From: Quercus robur
Taxonomy: Eukaryota > Streptophyta > Magnoliopsida > Fagales > Fagaceae
Length of the DNA stretch: 64,000 bases
Assembly: GCF_932294415.1 (NCBI RefSeq)
Contig: NC_065536.1
Coordinates: 45,667,854-45,731,853 of the forward strand
Direction of reading: 5' to 3'
Part shown: piece after piece, positions 1 through 13,439 of the stretch
Position numbering within the stretch: position 1 is the stretch's first letter
Layout of the letters: each line of letters begins with the position of its first letter
The notes under the pieces: generated by a model
The model's database searches: none
The model's input: only the letters and a program-made list of their open reading frames with translations
Told to the model about the DNA's origin: nothing
Made by a program: the position numbers and the translations under genes

Positions 1-1126
1 GAGAAAGAGAAGATGGAGCACACATTATCAGGTTGGAAGAAACTCTATTTGTCACAAGGGGCAAGTTTAATGTTAATGAAGAGTACACTATTGAGGCTAC
101 CTACTTATTATCTCTCACTGTTCACCATTTTTGTAAGTGTGGCAAACAAAATTGAGTAATTGTAGAGAAATTTTCTTTTCTTGGGGGTGGAGCATCATTT
201 GGTGGGGTGGGTTGTAGTGTGCTTTCCTGTTGCTAACGGCAGATTGGGAGTTAGGAAGTTAGTAACCCTTTAACCAGGCACTTTTAGGTAAATTGTTATG
301 GTGATTTGGAATTGAGGATATGCTGTTGTGGAGACTTGTAGTAGTTGTGAAATATGGAGAGGAGTGGGGAGATTGGTGCACAAAAAATGTTTATGGAAAT
401 CATGGTTGTGGCTTATGGAAAGGTATCAACGTGGGGAGGGAAGGGTTCCTACATTATATCCCTTTGAGGTAGGTGAGGGTAGCCAAGTTCAGTTTTGGCA
501 AGATAGATGGTGTGGTGACCAACCGTTAAGTATGGCCATTCCTGACTTGTATGATTTTTCATTAGCTTGTGATGCTTTAGCTGATTCCTTATTGGGAGGA
601 CAAAATGACGGGGAACCAGGGAATTGGGATGTAAGTTTTGTGAGATTTTAATGACCAACGTCCTTCTTCAATCTTCTTACTCTAATATCCCTTATTGGGA
701 GGGTAGAGATTGAGTCTGAAAGGAAACAGGGATTATGATGTTCACTCATTTTATGATGCCCTAAGTGGCCCTTGTGCTATGATTCTCCCTTGAAAGAGTA
801 TTTGGTGTGTTAAGGCTCCAAGCAGTCTTTGGATATTGGAACTTGGTTTTGTTATGTTTGATGTGGACTTTGTGGCAGGAACATAATCGTCGTACGTGTA
901 GAATTTTCAGGGATACAATTGATAGAGCTGTTTGCTAGATCGCTGTTTGATTGGTCTTGACTGTGGGGGGGTTTAACAATAGTGACTCCATTCTTGAGTT
1001 TTTAGAACCATTATCTTTCTGTACATAACCTTTTATAATTCTTTAGACTTCTTTGTATCCACTTTCTCGTACACGAAGTAGTCTTGTTCAATAAAATACT
1101 TATTATACCTATCAAAAAATTAAAAA
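1..1126 (+). mobile_element. 3' fragment of a LINE (L1-type) retrotransposon
   Basis: Seen: bases 13-160 encode a [24 protein letters not shown] stretch, the conserved region after the reverse transcriptase fingers/palm of plant L1 elements. Positions 380-640 continue with the FWQDRWCG block, and about 770-900 holds broken pieces of the zinc-binding RT C-terminal (zf-RVT) region in shifting frames. The unit ends in an A-rich tail at about 1113-1126, after an AATAAA at 1091. Several stops and frameshifts make it non-functional. It is cut by the left window edge. It lies upstream of, and in the same direction as, the SUVH4-like exons, so it probably sits in an intron of that gene (inference). 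Confidence 0.75.
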
Positions 1127-2486
1127 ATTGTGATTGATTTGAACTTTTCCAAAAGTTCATGAAAGGAGAGAGCCTTAATTTTTCTTTCTAATACCTCAAG
1201 ATACATTAGTAACCCTAGAAGTTTCTATTTGTGCTTATACGATTTTTTTTTTTGGGTCAAGAAGGCCTTTTCTTATCTTTCCTACTAAATAGGACTTATT
1301 TAAAATTTTAAGTTCCTAACAAAAAAGTTGTATAGAGGTTTTCTGATGTAGGATCTTTAGAAATTCGGCACTAAAATAGGATTTTTTATAAGATTTTGAT
1401 GGGTTATTGAATAGGTTTTAATGTCTAAGGGCTTAGGTAAGCTTAAATAATTTAAAAGACTGGTTTTGAATGAATTTGATGGGCGTTGTTGCCAAAACAG
1501 CGACTAGAATTGAAAACTATGAAAAATAAATCCTAGGCAATCACACATAGGAAGGAGAAGGCAATCATAATACCCTCAAACTTATAATAAGCTGCTGGAA
1601 TTTTATTGAATTCATTTAGGTGAATGTTATTTACTACAATTTATTGACTAAACAAATCCATTATTTAGGCTATTGTGAAACCTTTTCCTAGGAAGACGTA
1701 CTCCTAATAACAAATAAAAATAATTAAGAACTAATTTTTGTTCTCTCTCTCTTTTTTTTTTTTTTTTTTGGGTGGGGTTGGGGGGGTGAAAAGAACGTTT
1801 CCTAAATGCCTAATTTTTATCTTCACTAATAGGCCAATTCCCATTGTACAAGGGTGTCCGTTTAGGTTTTAGGATCTATTAATGATATGCAGTTCTGATA
1901 AGTCTAATAGGTGTTGAGGTATTAAGCGACCATAGTTTAGTTGAAATCACACTTTTCCATCTGTAAAGTATTTTACTTCACTACCTATTTGGAAAGCCAT
2001 GAATTGGCCAAAATAAGTTGAATTTTAAATTATTTTGGCAAATTCATATGTTTGGTATCAAATAAATCGAATTTGAATTCAAGTTATGTTTGAAACTTCA
2101 ACTTGCCTACATGAATCACATGAATTAGAATGTGAATTTGTGAACCAAGGATCACATCGCAAAAATTATTGGTTTATAAATATACCCAAATGGCCAAACC
2201 AAATATTTAGGTTTAGCAGCGGGAATCTAGATTTGCCAATAACCCTAAAAGCAGTTTTTAATATTGTTACATTTAATGCTAACATGCTATGGAATAGTTC
2301 AACTTGAACTAAGTCAAATGTTATTAGAATGATATGAGTTGTGATCAATATGTTATTAGGTATTGTGGCTGCCAAATCCACATTTATTTAGTTGTAATAA
2401 TATGTTTGTTTTGTGCGCAGATATGGGTAAGTTAACAAATCTTTCATAAAATCAAGCTTATAGTATGTGATTATTATCTTTTGCAG
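1127..2486. other. AT-rich non-coding DNA, probably SUVH4 intron
   Basis: No protein-like reading frame or clear repeat boundary was found. A poly-T/poly-G patch lies at about 1750-1790. The stretch ends in a normal acceptor (TTTTGCAG, ending at 2486). If the 5' exons of the methyltransferase gene lie left of the window, this is intron. Confidence 0.4.
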
Positions 2487-3796
2487 AACAACATGTATCA
2501 AGATTTACCTATTAGAGTGATTCGTGGACATAAATGTGCCGGCAGTTATACTCACAAAATTTACACATATGATGGCTTGTACAAGGTAGAACATGCTTTT
2601 GAATTTAATGTTTGTTTGTTATCATAGAATTATATAGGTATTTTGAAGTCCATGAAATTGATTTGTGTGAATTGAGAATTTTCATAAACTGTATGTTAGT
2701 TTTTGGATTTATGCCATGTTATTTTCTTCAATATTTTGTCCTTATATTTTGTTCCTCCAATTAAATTTCGATCAAGCTTCATGTTTAACAATAGCATTTT
2801 CCCACCAATATATCTATGTGCATGTAGTAGACATGTGGAGATTTCAGACATTATAAATGCATGCTTCAAATGGTTTTTATTGTTTGGAATCTGTGGGGAT
2901 ATATTTTGTTTCTCCTGATCAATTGGAATTTGGCAAATTTACAGATTTGATAATATTTTGTGATGGAGTTAATGGTTTGTTTGCTACCTTTTTTTGTTTT
3001 TGTTTTTTTTTGGGGGGGGGGGGGGGGTGTTCTACAAATTAACAATCATATTGCAACGTTTTTGTATATAATCTTCTTCTTTGTTTTTTTTTTTTTGCTA
3101 TTATTTGACTACTTAATGTCCTTTGTTCATGAAGTAGTCTTTCTTCTTAAAATTTTCTTATTTATCGATATATATTATTTGAGACCAATTTGTAAAATAA
3201 AAGGCATTCATTAAAAACTTAAGTGATATTTTAACATAAGAAACCCACAAAAAGGTGACATAATCATTCTATTGTGTTTATCTACTAGAATTCTTTACAT
3301 GAAAAGTGCCCCTTTCAATTTTTTTGAAGTTGAAATTCCACTTGTGAATGAAAAGATTTTTTATAATTAGATAAATACCACGTCCAACTTAACTAAATTT
3401 CTGTTATTTGGTTAATGCAGACTCATAAAAAGACCATGAACATGTATTGCTTGAAGGTTGAAACTTTTGAATTTGACTAGAAAACAATATCAGACTCTAA
3501 GATTTATTATGTAATTATCTTCATACATTATTGTTTATACACAAATTTTAATTAGAGATCCTATTGGCATATTTGATAACTTCTGAAAGATAACAATAAA
3601 GTCCCTTTTTTTCCCCTTAAATTATAACTACTTTCTTTATTTTTCCTCCTACTATATATGTTTTTTCTTTTATAACCTTTTAAACCATAATAGACATGGA
3701 TAAAATATGTTTCTTTCCTTTTTGTTTTTAATGAAATAAATAATTTATGTTAAAAAAAAAAATTAAACTCTTCTTTCTTTATTTTTCCCTCATATA

Positions 3797-3827
<31 letters not shown>

Positions 3828-5457
3828 CTTTTTATAACTTTTAAACCATAATAGACATAATAAAGTATGTTTCTTTCCATTTTTTTAAAATAAAAATTGA
3901 CATATAGCATAAATAATATTTTATTAATTTTAACAAGAACAAATTCTCACCAAAAAAAAAAAAGAAAAAAAGAAAAAAAAAAGCATTCAAGTATATTATT
4001 AGGTTTTTTTTTTTTTGGGTGCAGTGATGAGGGTTAATTGACCCCCCTGGCTCTGCCTATGCAGTGCCTGACTTACCGTTGACTACACTGATATTGCCAT
4101 ATGCAAGATCAATCCTTCTTGAACAACCGAAAATTTGATAATATTTTTGTTATGACAATCACATTGGCACCCTATTACTCATGGCTACTTATTGGACAAA
4201 CTTCGTAGTAGATAAAGTATAGAATAAGAATATAGTTTTGAAGATATATTATAATGCCTTCTTTCTGAATGGATAAATTAGGACACATGGATGATAAACA
4301 AAACTTAACTTGCTGATATTGTATTTTGACAAATCTATTTTTAGCTCTTAATAAAAATATCAAGACTTTATCAATCTTGATAACGCAATGCCTCTCTCTC
4401 TTTCTGTGTGTGTGCACATGGGTCAGTGTATATACGAAATAGTAAAACCATATCTTTTTCAAAATCAATGTATTACTTGTATTATGTTGTAGTGGTATCT
4501 TTTTTTCATATCCATATCTGCATTTGTTTCCGTATTAGGTACTGTTGAAACTTAGGGCTCATTTCGTTATGATCTTAGATTCTGAAAATAACATTTGATT
4601 TTGTAATTTATCAAAAAAATTTCTTTCAGTATTTCTTCTGTTGAAAGCATCGTTTTTGGTTTTCTACATTCATCTTCTTTTAGCTGGTGCTCTATTGGAG
4701 TAATTAAGGATTTATATGAGTGGGTTGGAAAATTAAAAACTTTTAAGGCTTTCTTCTCTTCTGATTCAAGTGCTTTTGTTTAAAAGAAATCCTGATCTGT
4801 CATTTTTTTTCCTTTTCCTAATATTATGCTGTGACTATTTTTCTTAAATTCTTCTTTGTTCTTGTAGTCTTAAATATCATTAAGGATCTTATAACAATTT
4901 TTTATTTTTAAAGGAATAATAGGTCATGTGATTATATTTTGTTAAAAAAATATTTCATTTGATAATTATATCCTTGTGAAGTTCTTAGGTTGACCACAAG
5001 TCTAATATGTGTTGTCTCTTTTTCACTATCTGGCAGGTTGATCATTGTTGGAATGAGAGAAGTGCTTTTGGATTTAATGTTTTTAAGTATCGTTTACGGC
5101 AAATTGAAGGACAGCCCAAATTGGTCACAAATCAGGCAAACAATCCTTCCTCTTTTTTTTTTCCCCAGGAATTTTTTGTGTAGCACTCACAACCTATGTT
5201 GGAAATTGGCTTGAATGATACAAGATATATTTGTAAGCACTTTGATATATTGCTATGGGATTGCTCTCCTTTCCACGTCTTAGAAGTTTTAAGATTTGTT
5301 AAATTCTAGATTGTAATGTTTTAGGAGGAGCTTGATACACTTCCTGTTATTTGAGAATTTTCTCCTTATATTAATTATTAATAATGATTTCTTTATTTAT
5401 CCAAAAAAAAAGAAAAAAGAATGTAATTGGGAGGAAACTTGATAACTTGTCTTATCC

Positions 5458-5488
<31 letters not shown>

Positions 5489-8400
5489 ATTTGCAAACTA
5501 TTGAGTGCAATGGCCTGCCTTACAAGGGATCTAATATATTTTCATTATGCATTGTTTTCTTGTTTCTGTAATGGATTTCATACATTTATAGATTTATCTA
5601 GTATTGCTGTAGATTTTGTTGAACCCTTGTTGTATCCATATCTGGATTCAAAATAATTATTTCTGTTAGCATGTGCCATGTGATGCGGTAAGTACAAGGT
5701 TATATTTTTCAAGTCTATTATATTTTACTATAGCTATTAGTATATAATTTGGTTTATTATTATTTTTATTTAAATTCCTATAGTCAAGGTTATTTTTGTA
5801 ATTCAATATTTGGGATTCCCTTAGTCATTTAGAATTAAATTTCCCAAGTCAATCAAAATTAGAATTAGGTTTTCCTATGTCAATTAGAATTATGTAGTCT
5901 ATATAAGCAAAGTATTGTGCTTCTATTGAGATGGATTATTTTGATGATGAATGAAATTTCTCTTGAAATTGTCTCAATGGTGTGGTGTTGACTCTAACCA
6001 ACTATAGGTTGCTGACTCCTAGATGTTTTCTCTTGCTTGACCTATCTTTCTTTTTTTTTTTTTTTTTTTTTTTCTTGTTCTTCAATTTTCATGTTGTATT
6101 GTTTTGGTTTTGTCCTAAGTGGCTAAGTCATCATGTCTCATCTTAGCTGGTGCAACATAGAGTTATTCTCTAGTACTTGATTGACAAAACTTTTGTACTT
6201 TTCTTTTTTTGACTCTTCTTTTGGGTGCTTTCCAGTTGTAGCTTGCATTTTTCTTTTGGATGGTTTCTAGGCTGAATATAAGTCATATTTTTATACATGA
6301 TTTTGCTTTTCTGGTCTTTGCACTGATTACACAGACCTCTTTCTTGCTCATAGTACTATTCTTACATTAAGTTTAATTTCTTAAGTCAGGTAGATTTTGC
6401 TCGGCAGCTAGTCTCTAAAGGTTGTTCTGAATTAAATGGGTATGAATTCTGTAAGCTGCCACATTAATGAACAAATACTTCCTGTCTACTAGAGTTATGC
6501 CCTTTTGTTATTTGATAGGAAAGAAAAAGGAAATAAACACTAATGAAAAATATTTTTGTATTTCATAAGCATAACTTGTGTCAGTTATTTTTCTAGATTG
6601 GTGTGTAAGGATATCTCCGGCGGTCAAGAAAATATACGTATTCCTGCTACAAATGTATGCGATGTTCTACCTGTTGCACCTTCAGGTAATTGTTTAGTAT
6701 CAATTTATATTTAATTACAATGGAGAATTTGATGAAGAAAAATGCAAATTATGTGCAATTATATATTTCTTCATAAACTTCACTCCACTATAATGTCATT
6801 ATTTGCAGTTTGTGTTCCTTGAATGGCATATGACAATACAATTTATTCTTATCCTTAAGGTTTCCCTTCTGTTATTGAAACGTGTTTGATTTCTTCTTCT
6901 TTTTCTTATTTTTAATTTTTTAATTTTTAAAATTTTTTTGGGTTGACTTTGCTGGTAGATAGGGCTGGTTCAATATATTTTGAGGCCAAAGGCAATAAAT
7001 TTTCATAGCTTTTTAATATTTAAATAAGTATTATTTTATATGTATATATATATAATTTTTTTTTTTGAGGGTTTATAAACCATTCTTGTTTTTTGAGATG
7101 CAAACATTCTAATTAAGTTTTTGTATTAAGGTATTATTAACATACCTTTTACACCTCATAAAAAAAAAAAAAAAACCTTATACAAGTTAGGAAAATTGAT
7201 TGTCAATCATTATTCGGTATACTTATAACAATTTTTTTTTGAAAACACTTATAACAAATATTTTGGTAAAACATTTTAGGGTTTCAATTGGGTTGGATTT
7301 GTATTGGCAAAACCCGCCTATATTTTTTTATTTTAAAAAAAAATCAACTTTCATTCTACAATTTTGGGGGCCACCTTTTTAATTTTTTGGGACAAGCAGG
7401 GCCTTAGGCCTAGAGCCAGCCTTGCTGGTAGATTATTCGTAGTATATTTATTAAGGATGCCAGTACTGCTGACATGGTTTTGGAATTGTAGGTTTTAAAT
7501 ATATCAAGTCTAATCGAGTTGCAAAAAATGTAATTATCCCCCCAAATGCTCCTGGATGCAATTGCAAAGGAAAATGTACTAATGCTGAGAAGTGTTCTTG
7601 TGCTCGACTAAATGGCAATGACTTCCCGTACGTGCACCATGATGGTGGCAGGTGAAGTTTGAATTTTTTGTTTGATGATGTTAGAGTTATTTTGTGGTGA
7701 GGGACTAATCAATTTTAGCCCCAAACCTATTTTCTTATACCCTTTTTCTGCTCACTCTCTCCATCCTTTGCATCTAACCGTAATCTTCCACATTTTACAA
7801 CTCAACTGATGGTGTTGACATAATGCTAATCATGGAAAATATATAGTTTAAATTAGAGAATGGCTCAAAGGGATGTGGATGATGGTTGGTCAACAGAAAT
7901 TGATTGTGTAGTAACATAGTACTGTACATGTATTATACAGTATATTACACAAATGCATGTATTTTTTTTTAACTCTGGTTTACCATATGAAACAAAGATA
8001 CTTTAAATAATATACATTTAAAAAAAAAAATTAATTGTATAAAAAACTTGTTAAACATTCTCGTATTATTTTTGTACAAAAATGCTCTAATTTTTCTAAT
8101 TATCAACATTATAATTGTTTATTGTGTTAAGATGTGTTATTATATTTGACAATATAACCATAAAAATTTAGTCAACAGTTTTCATATTTTTTTTTGTTTA
8201 TCTGTTAAGATTTTATTTTTATTTTTATTTATAATTTGGATGATTAGATCTTAATGTGAGTGCGTGTATAATTTGTATATATGTATGTATGTATATTAAA
8301 TTTTAAATTAACAATAATCAAATTGTTTTAAATTATAACACTATGAGAACATAAATTTTTTGCTTATTATATTGCTTGAAAACATGTCCAAAATTAAAAA

Positions 8401-11194
8401 AAAAAAAATACTTAATTAGTTGGTTTTTGATTATATTTTATAAAATTATCCTCAGGTAACATAAGTTTGTTACTAAATTGGAATATCATAAAAAAATTAT
8501 TTAACATGATCGACATTATTTTTAGTCCCATAATTTTCATGTAAATCCATATTATACCCACACGTATATCTATTAATGCTTCTTTTTCTTTTTTTTTTCA
8601 TTTCCTTTTTTTAATGCTGATTTTGTGAAACGTTTTTTAAAACTTCAAACAAATGAAAATGCGTACATTTTCTATACTATATATATTTTCTCATGTATAT
8701 TACTAGCTATGCTTAGTCATTTATGTTAGATGTTACCCATGAAGCTTAATGTTATGCAGGTTTTATGTCTTTATGTTTTTATTTAGCTTGCTTTTTCAGC
8801 TAGTTGGAAAATACCCTGGAAGTTAGCATGTTGTTTGAATTTTTAAAGATTTATGTTTTCTGATTTATGTTTTCTGGTTTCTATTATGTTTACTTGTATT
8901 TTCTTGTCTTTGAAAGCTTGGTATCATGTTTCTGAGGTATCTTTTTGAGAATTGTTGGTCTTTATTCTCTGTGTGTGTGTGTTTTTCTTGAAAGATTTGT
9001 AATTTTGTTTGTTCTTTCCTTTTTCCCAGATTAGTTGAACCAAGGGACGTTGTGTTTGAATGTGGTCCAAGATGTGGCTGTGGACCTAGTTGCCTAAATC
9101 GTACATCTCAGCGGGGACTGAAGTACCAACTTGAGGTCATATAAGTAAAATCAAATAGTAATATAGTGTTTTCTGGTATATTGCTTATGTAACAGATGAT
9201 AAATCATTTTTCTTTGAACAGGTCTATCGTACCAAGGATAAAGGCTGGGCTGTTAGGTCTAGAGACTTGATTCCTTCTGGTGCACCAGTTTGTGAATACA
9301 TTGGATTTCTAAGGAAGAGTGATGAATTAGACAATGTCTCAGGGAATGACTATATATTTGACATTGATTGCTGGCAAACAATGAATGGGATAGGAGGGAG
9401 AGAGGTACGAATATAAAAATGCATGAATTCAAATTTGAGGCTGTGTGTCATCTGTACTGTTTTGTTAAGGTGCATTAAACTGCTTAAATATAGGAAGTAT
9501 GCTACTTGCAAATTTTAATTCCCCCTGTTGCAGCAGCTTTATACTGCTTTGTTGTCTAGTGGGTGATAGACAAACTTTTGGTAAATTGTCTTTAATCTTT
9601 ATACTTATAAGGGAAATAGTATAAGGTTGCTCTATAATTAAATAGAATGACAACAATTATTCTCTCTGTCTGTCTGTCTCTCTCTCTACTATTTCCCTTA
9701 TATTTTCTTTCTTTAGCAAAAAAAAAAAAAAAAAAGGGAATAAATTGTTGCCAATTCTATATGATTATTAGCAATCTTATACAGACACCATGTAAGATCA
9801 CTCTTAATGTAATTTCAAAATATTCCTCTGTTTTTTATTTTACCTTTTTTTTTTTTTTTAATATAAATTTTTTGCAGAGGCGATTACGGGATGTATCTAT
9901 ACCTTCAAGCAATCACGCTAAGGAAAGAAATGACCATATATCAGAAACTGGGCCTGAGTTTTGTATAGATGCGGGATTATATGGTAATGTTGCCAGATTT
10001 ATTAATCATAGTTGTGAGCCTAACCTCTTTGTTCAGTGTGTTTTGAGTTCCCACCATGATGTGAGACTTGCGCGAGTGGTGTTATTTGCTGCAGATAACA
10101 TTCTTCCTATGCAGGTAAAGCTTTGTTGAGCTTCATTTATACTTCCCCCTACCCCCATTCTTTTTTATTCCTCCAAAGCATAATGGAAGTGTGAATTCAG
10201 ATAATTCCTGCTTTGATTTGCACGGACATTGAGGTTTGTGTTCAGTGTTTTCTTTCAGTAGTTTGAATGAAGCCCTTAAAATTTGATAAGGGATTGCAAA
10301 TTGTATTAGCATCTGCTAGGAAGCACACTGTAACTATGGTGTTAACCAATATATATGAATACAATTACTGAAAGGTCAATCGCTCTAATAAGGTCTGTGA
10401 TAATATCATAACTATAAACCTTTCATACATGAGGGTTACAACATTTTTTTCTTATGTTATCCTAATGCAATATCTACTTTGGATAGGATTTATTTGCATT
10501 TCTCTTGTATGCACTTGGATTCATGTTTTGTTAATAATACTCTTTGTATTCATAAAAAAGAATATACTTTGGAGAGGATTGATGAAGAGGCTTGCAAACA
10601 TATGTAAAAGAAAAATGGGGGGCCTCCTTTTTGTGTGGCCAGTGATATTGTCCTTATTCGTAACAGACGCTATTTTTATATGCCATCAGTCAATAATCAA
10701 TATGTCCGCCTCCAGAATTAATAGTATAACCTTTCTATAACTAATTCAGTAAAATATTATAGAAATATTAACAAAGTGTACTAATGAGGTAATGAATGAT
10801 GAAATGTGTCTGAGTAGCAAGTTACCCATTCTGCTGGCATTAGTCTTGTTCACCATCACGTTATTTTGTCTGTTGTGCTAGATGTGGGTAATGGAAGTTT
10901 TGTTTTGGCTAGTATTCTTACTACACTGGTTTGTTTGTCCAGCTAATAATCTTTAGATATTACATATCTGGGACTGGATTTTGAACCCAACCCTTAGGTT
11001 GAACTTTTTCTTAAAAATATTTAGCTTTTAATAATCAGCTTCTTCTGTGGAATAATAACAGTGTTTAATGTTACAAGCAGGAGCTCACTTATGACTATGG
11101 ATACGAACTTGATAGCGTTACTGGTCCTGATGGAAAAATAAAGGAATTGCCATGCTACTGTGGTACAGCTGACTGTCGGAAGCGTTTGTACTAG
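2487..11194 (+). CDS. SUVH4: SUVH4/KRYPTONITE-type histone H3K9 methyltransferase, 3' nine exons
   Basis: Coding exons by eye: 2487-2585, 5037-5135, 6390-6439, 6597-6685, 7492-7651, 9030-9135, 9222-9404, 9878-10114, 11081-11194. They sum to 1137 nt, 378 codons plus TAG, and all phases agree. Exons 1-3 give the end of the SRA (YDG) domain (TYDGLYK; FGFNVFKYRLRQIEGQP), which in this family reads methylated cytosine. Exons 4-6 give the pre-SET cysteine cluster (GCNCKGKC..., ECGPRCGCGPSC). Exons 7-9 give SET, with GWAVRS, ARFINHSCEPN and ELTYDYGY, and the post-SET CYCG...CRKRLY ending. Known for the family: KYP/SUVH4 methylates H3K9 and maintains CHG methylation over transposons. The catalytic and zinc-binding residues look intact. 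The N-terminal half is not in the window, so a truncated copy cannot be excluded. The second intron seen starts with GC (5136-5137) rather than GT; all others are GT-AG. SUVH5/6 are alternatives, but the terminal ending and overall match favour SUVH4. Confidence 0.9.
2586..5036 (+). other. SUVH4 intron with simple repeats
   Basis: A 2451-base intron, GT donor at 2586 and CAG acceptor ending at 5036. It holds a 16-base G run (3012-3027) directly after a T run, an (AT)n tract at about 3792-3813 and A-rich tracts near 3950-3985. No coding content was recognised. Confidence 0.65.
5136..6389 (+). other. SUVH4 intron with GC donor
   Basis: Family alignment requires the exon to end at ...VTNQ (5135). 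The next bases are GCAAAC, so this appears to be a GC-AG intron ending in AAGTCAG at 6389. It contains long A (about 5459-5485) and T (about 6050-6073) runs and no recognised element. Confidence 0.6.
6961..7422. mobile_element. MITE with GGCC-rich terminal inverted repeats, in a SUVH4 intron
   Basis: The left end AGGGCTGG and right end CCAGCCT are inverted, and the subterminal GGCCAAAGGC / GGCCTTAGGCC also match inverted. An 11-bp direct repeat TGCTGGTAGAT flanks it exactly (6950-6960 and 7423-7433), as expected of a target-site duplication. It is 462 bp and non-coding. Related ends occur at 16826-17595 and 43843-44551. The superfamily is uncertain: an 11-bp duplication suits Mutator-like elements better than hAT (8 bp). 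Confidence 0.7.
7652..9029 (+). other. SUVH4 intron, AT-rich
   Basis: GTGAAG donor at 7652 and CCCAG acceptor ending at 9029. The sequence is AT-rich, with A/T homopolymers and a short (GT)n near 8970. No element boundary or coding content was recognised. Confidence 0.6.
10115..11080 (+). other. Last SUVH4 intron
   Basis: GTAAAG donor at 10115 and AAGCAG acceptor ending at 11080. The sequence is AT-rich, and no recognisable repeat or coding content was seen. Confidence 0.65.
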
Positions 11195-12203
11195 GCGGTT
11201 GAAGCTTCTGCATTGGATTCTTTCTTGTACTGGTTCCCCACTTCTGTAAGTAGTATCTGCAATTCAAGTGTGGATGTAAATTTCCTTACACTTTTTTTAC
11301 TTCTATGTTATTTTATTTATTTATATTATTATTTATTTTATTTATTTTTGTGTTGGGAGTGTGCTGGCTGAAATTCATTTGTCTGATACGGGTCTCTTCT
11401 TTCATCTGAAAATTAAATAGTAGAATTGTATTGGTATTTTATTTTCTCACTTACATTACAGTTATTTGATGCCCTTATGGTAATTTAGTGGTTGTGAATG
11501 ACATTGTAATTCTAGAAGAAAATTTGTATCATTCTATTCATTTTGGTTTTGATAGTGGCAAAATTATTGGTAATTATTTCTTTACCACTACCATATTATT
11601 TTGGATTTACTATTGATTTTGAGTAAGTAGGCTGCCTGGAGAAGTTATTGTATAGAGTGAGTCTAGAGATACTCCCAAGTACCCATCAAAATCCACAACA
11701 TGCTTAAGTGACACTTTGTGATTGGTGCACCTAAATTGTTTTTTTTTTTTTTTTTTCAATAAGTACCTGTGGTAGTCCCCATGTATTAGTGTTGAAATCC
11801 AATCACAACTCCCTAGCATGTTGTGACATTGTGAAATTGTTTGTTTCCGATATTGAGTATTATTTTTCTTTGTGGAACAGGAAAATCCTACCAAAGATTT
11901 CTGTATATAATACCAGGCTCCTTAGTGTGGCATTTTTTGGCTGAATGATGCTACCTTTTTAAAGGAGACAAACACAGTCACATAAGGATGGGCTCCCATC
12001 TCCTTTGCCGCGGCCCTGGAATACAGAGAGCACCAAGAAAATGGGGATCCTTCCATAAATAAATTAAAAAAAAAAGAAAAAAAAGCGTAATTGGCCAAAG
12101 GATGTGCAAGAAATTAGGCTTCCCCCTAATGTTAGTATTTTAAATTTTAATTGGCTGATATCTGTGACGGTGTATTTAGATTAAAAGATGCAAATTCCTT
12201 GTT

Positions 12204-12239
<36 letters not shown>

Positions 12240-13439
12240 TATAAATAAAGGCCGTGATTATTTTGAAAATTTCCAACTTGAAGAAGCTTGCTCAAGCAAG
12301 CTCTTCTGGGGGATAAAAATTTAGGGTACATTTGGTACACCAAATGAGGATTACAACATGAATTGTAATCTTTTAGGAAATATTTTACTTAAACAATTAT
12401 ATTTCTATAATAATAATATTTTTAAAATTTGTGAGAGAGAGATTTTTTATGATTCTTATTTTTATAATTGTTACGTGTATATAGAAATTTTGCTTATTTA
12501 AAAATATATTAATTTTAGAAATTATTGCACTACTAAAAAATAGCCATTAAAACCCAGAGAGAAATAAGTTTTGAAGAATATCCATGCATAAGGAATGATT
12601 ATTTCTTGTAATAAAAATATTACCAAACTAAAGAATAATTAAATTATAGGAATAATTATGACATTAATATTAAAAAAAAAATGACATTATAGAGTCTATT
12701 ATAGTCTACTAAACATGTCCTTACTGTTTACTCTATCTTGCTTGAAACGTTGCTACGGGATTGCTCAAGCATTGAGACTTGCTTGAGCAACTCATTAAAG
12801 TCTACTGTAAACTCATATTACCTTGTGGTGGCAAGTGAATTCTAAAAATATGTGAAGCAAAACCTTTTTTTTTTGGGACTAAGTTGTGAAGCAAAATCTT
12901 AGTCCATAATCACCTTAAAAACCTTTTGTCAATTCCATATCCATAATTTATCTTTTTTTTTTTTTGGCTAAGTTGTGAAGCAAAATCTTAGTCCATAATA
13001 ACCTTAAAAACCTTTTGTTAAATCCATATCCATAATTTATCTTGCATTTAGTGTGCGTTTGAGTCTTGATTATATAAGATGCTAAAATTTGGTTTTTGTT
13101 TTGCGGGTCTCATAGTCTTTCTATCAGTGTTATGGGTTTCATTTTTATGTTTTTGGTCAAAAAGTCGAGTCCAATTATGGTTTTTGCACAAAATAGTGAA
13201 ATACTAACTCTTTTTACTTATGTGTGTTTCACTCTACTTTTGTGCTCAATATTTTCAGCAAAAAATTAATTAATTAATTTTATTTAGCTTTTAATTTCTA
13301 TCTACATTACTTTTAGGAAAAAAGTTTTTAACAAAAAGCTAAATTGTTCTTAAACAGACATTAAATGAGCCACCCAAATCACAAATAAGTTAGAAGTCGC
13401 TTGAGAGATTGGTTTAAACCCTTGAATAGTAGGGATCCA
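11195..13439. other. SUVH4 3' flank: UTR and intergenic DNA
   Basis: The early part should contain the 3' UTR. It is followed by AT-rich intergenic DNA with a T run at about 11739-11756, an A run plus (AT)n at about 12203-12243, and a GC-containing inverted motif (AAGCTTGCTCAAGCAAGCTC) at about 12281-12305 that recurs in altered form near 12757-12795. A direct duplication is listed separately. No protein-like frames. Confidence 0.45.
12881..13042. repeat. Direct duplication, about 73 bp, two copies
   Basis: 12881-12953 and 12970-13042 are near-identical. Both begin AAGTTGTGAAGCAAAATC and end CATATCCATAATTTATC, separated by a T run; the repeat period is 89 bp. A local tandem duplication is the simplest reading. 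Confidence 0.8.

Noticed and set aside
2411..2436. A six-base micro-exon between GCGCAG and GGTAAG upstream of the first SUVH4 exon
   Set aside because: Splice-like words exist, but the family alignment does not need the residues and no earlier exon is visible to join.
2960..3214. Short open frames with poly-Phe/poly-Gly
   Set aside because: They come from the T and G homopolymers in a SUVH4 intron.
9647..10129. A single long open frame as a separate gene
   Set aside because: The second half is the SUVH4 SET exon 9878-10114; the first half is intron read through.
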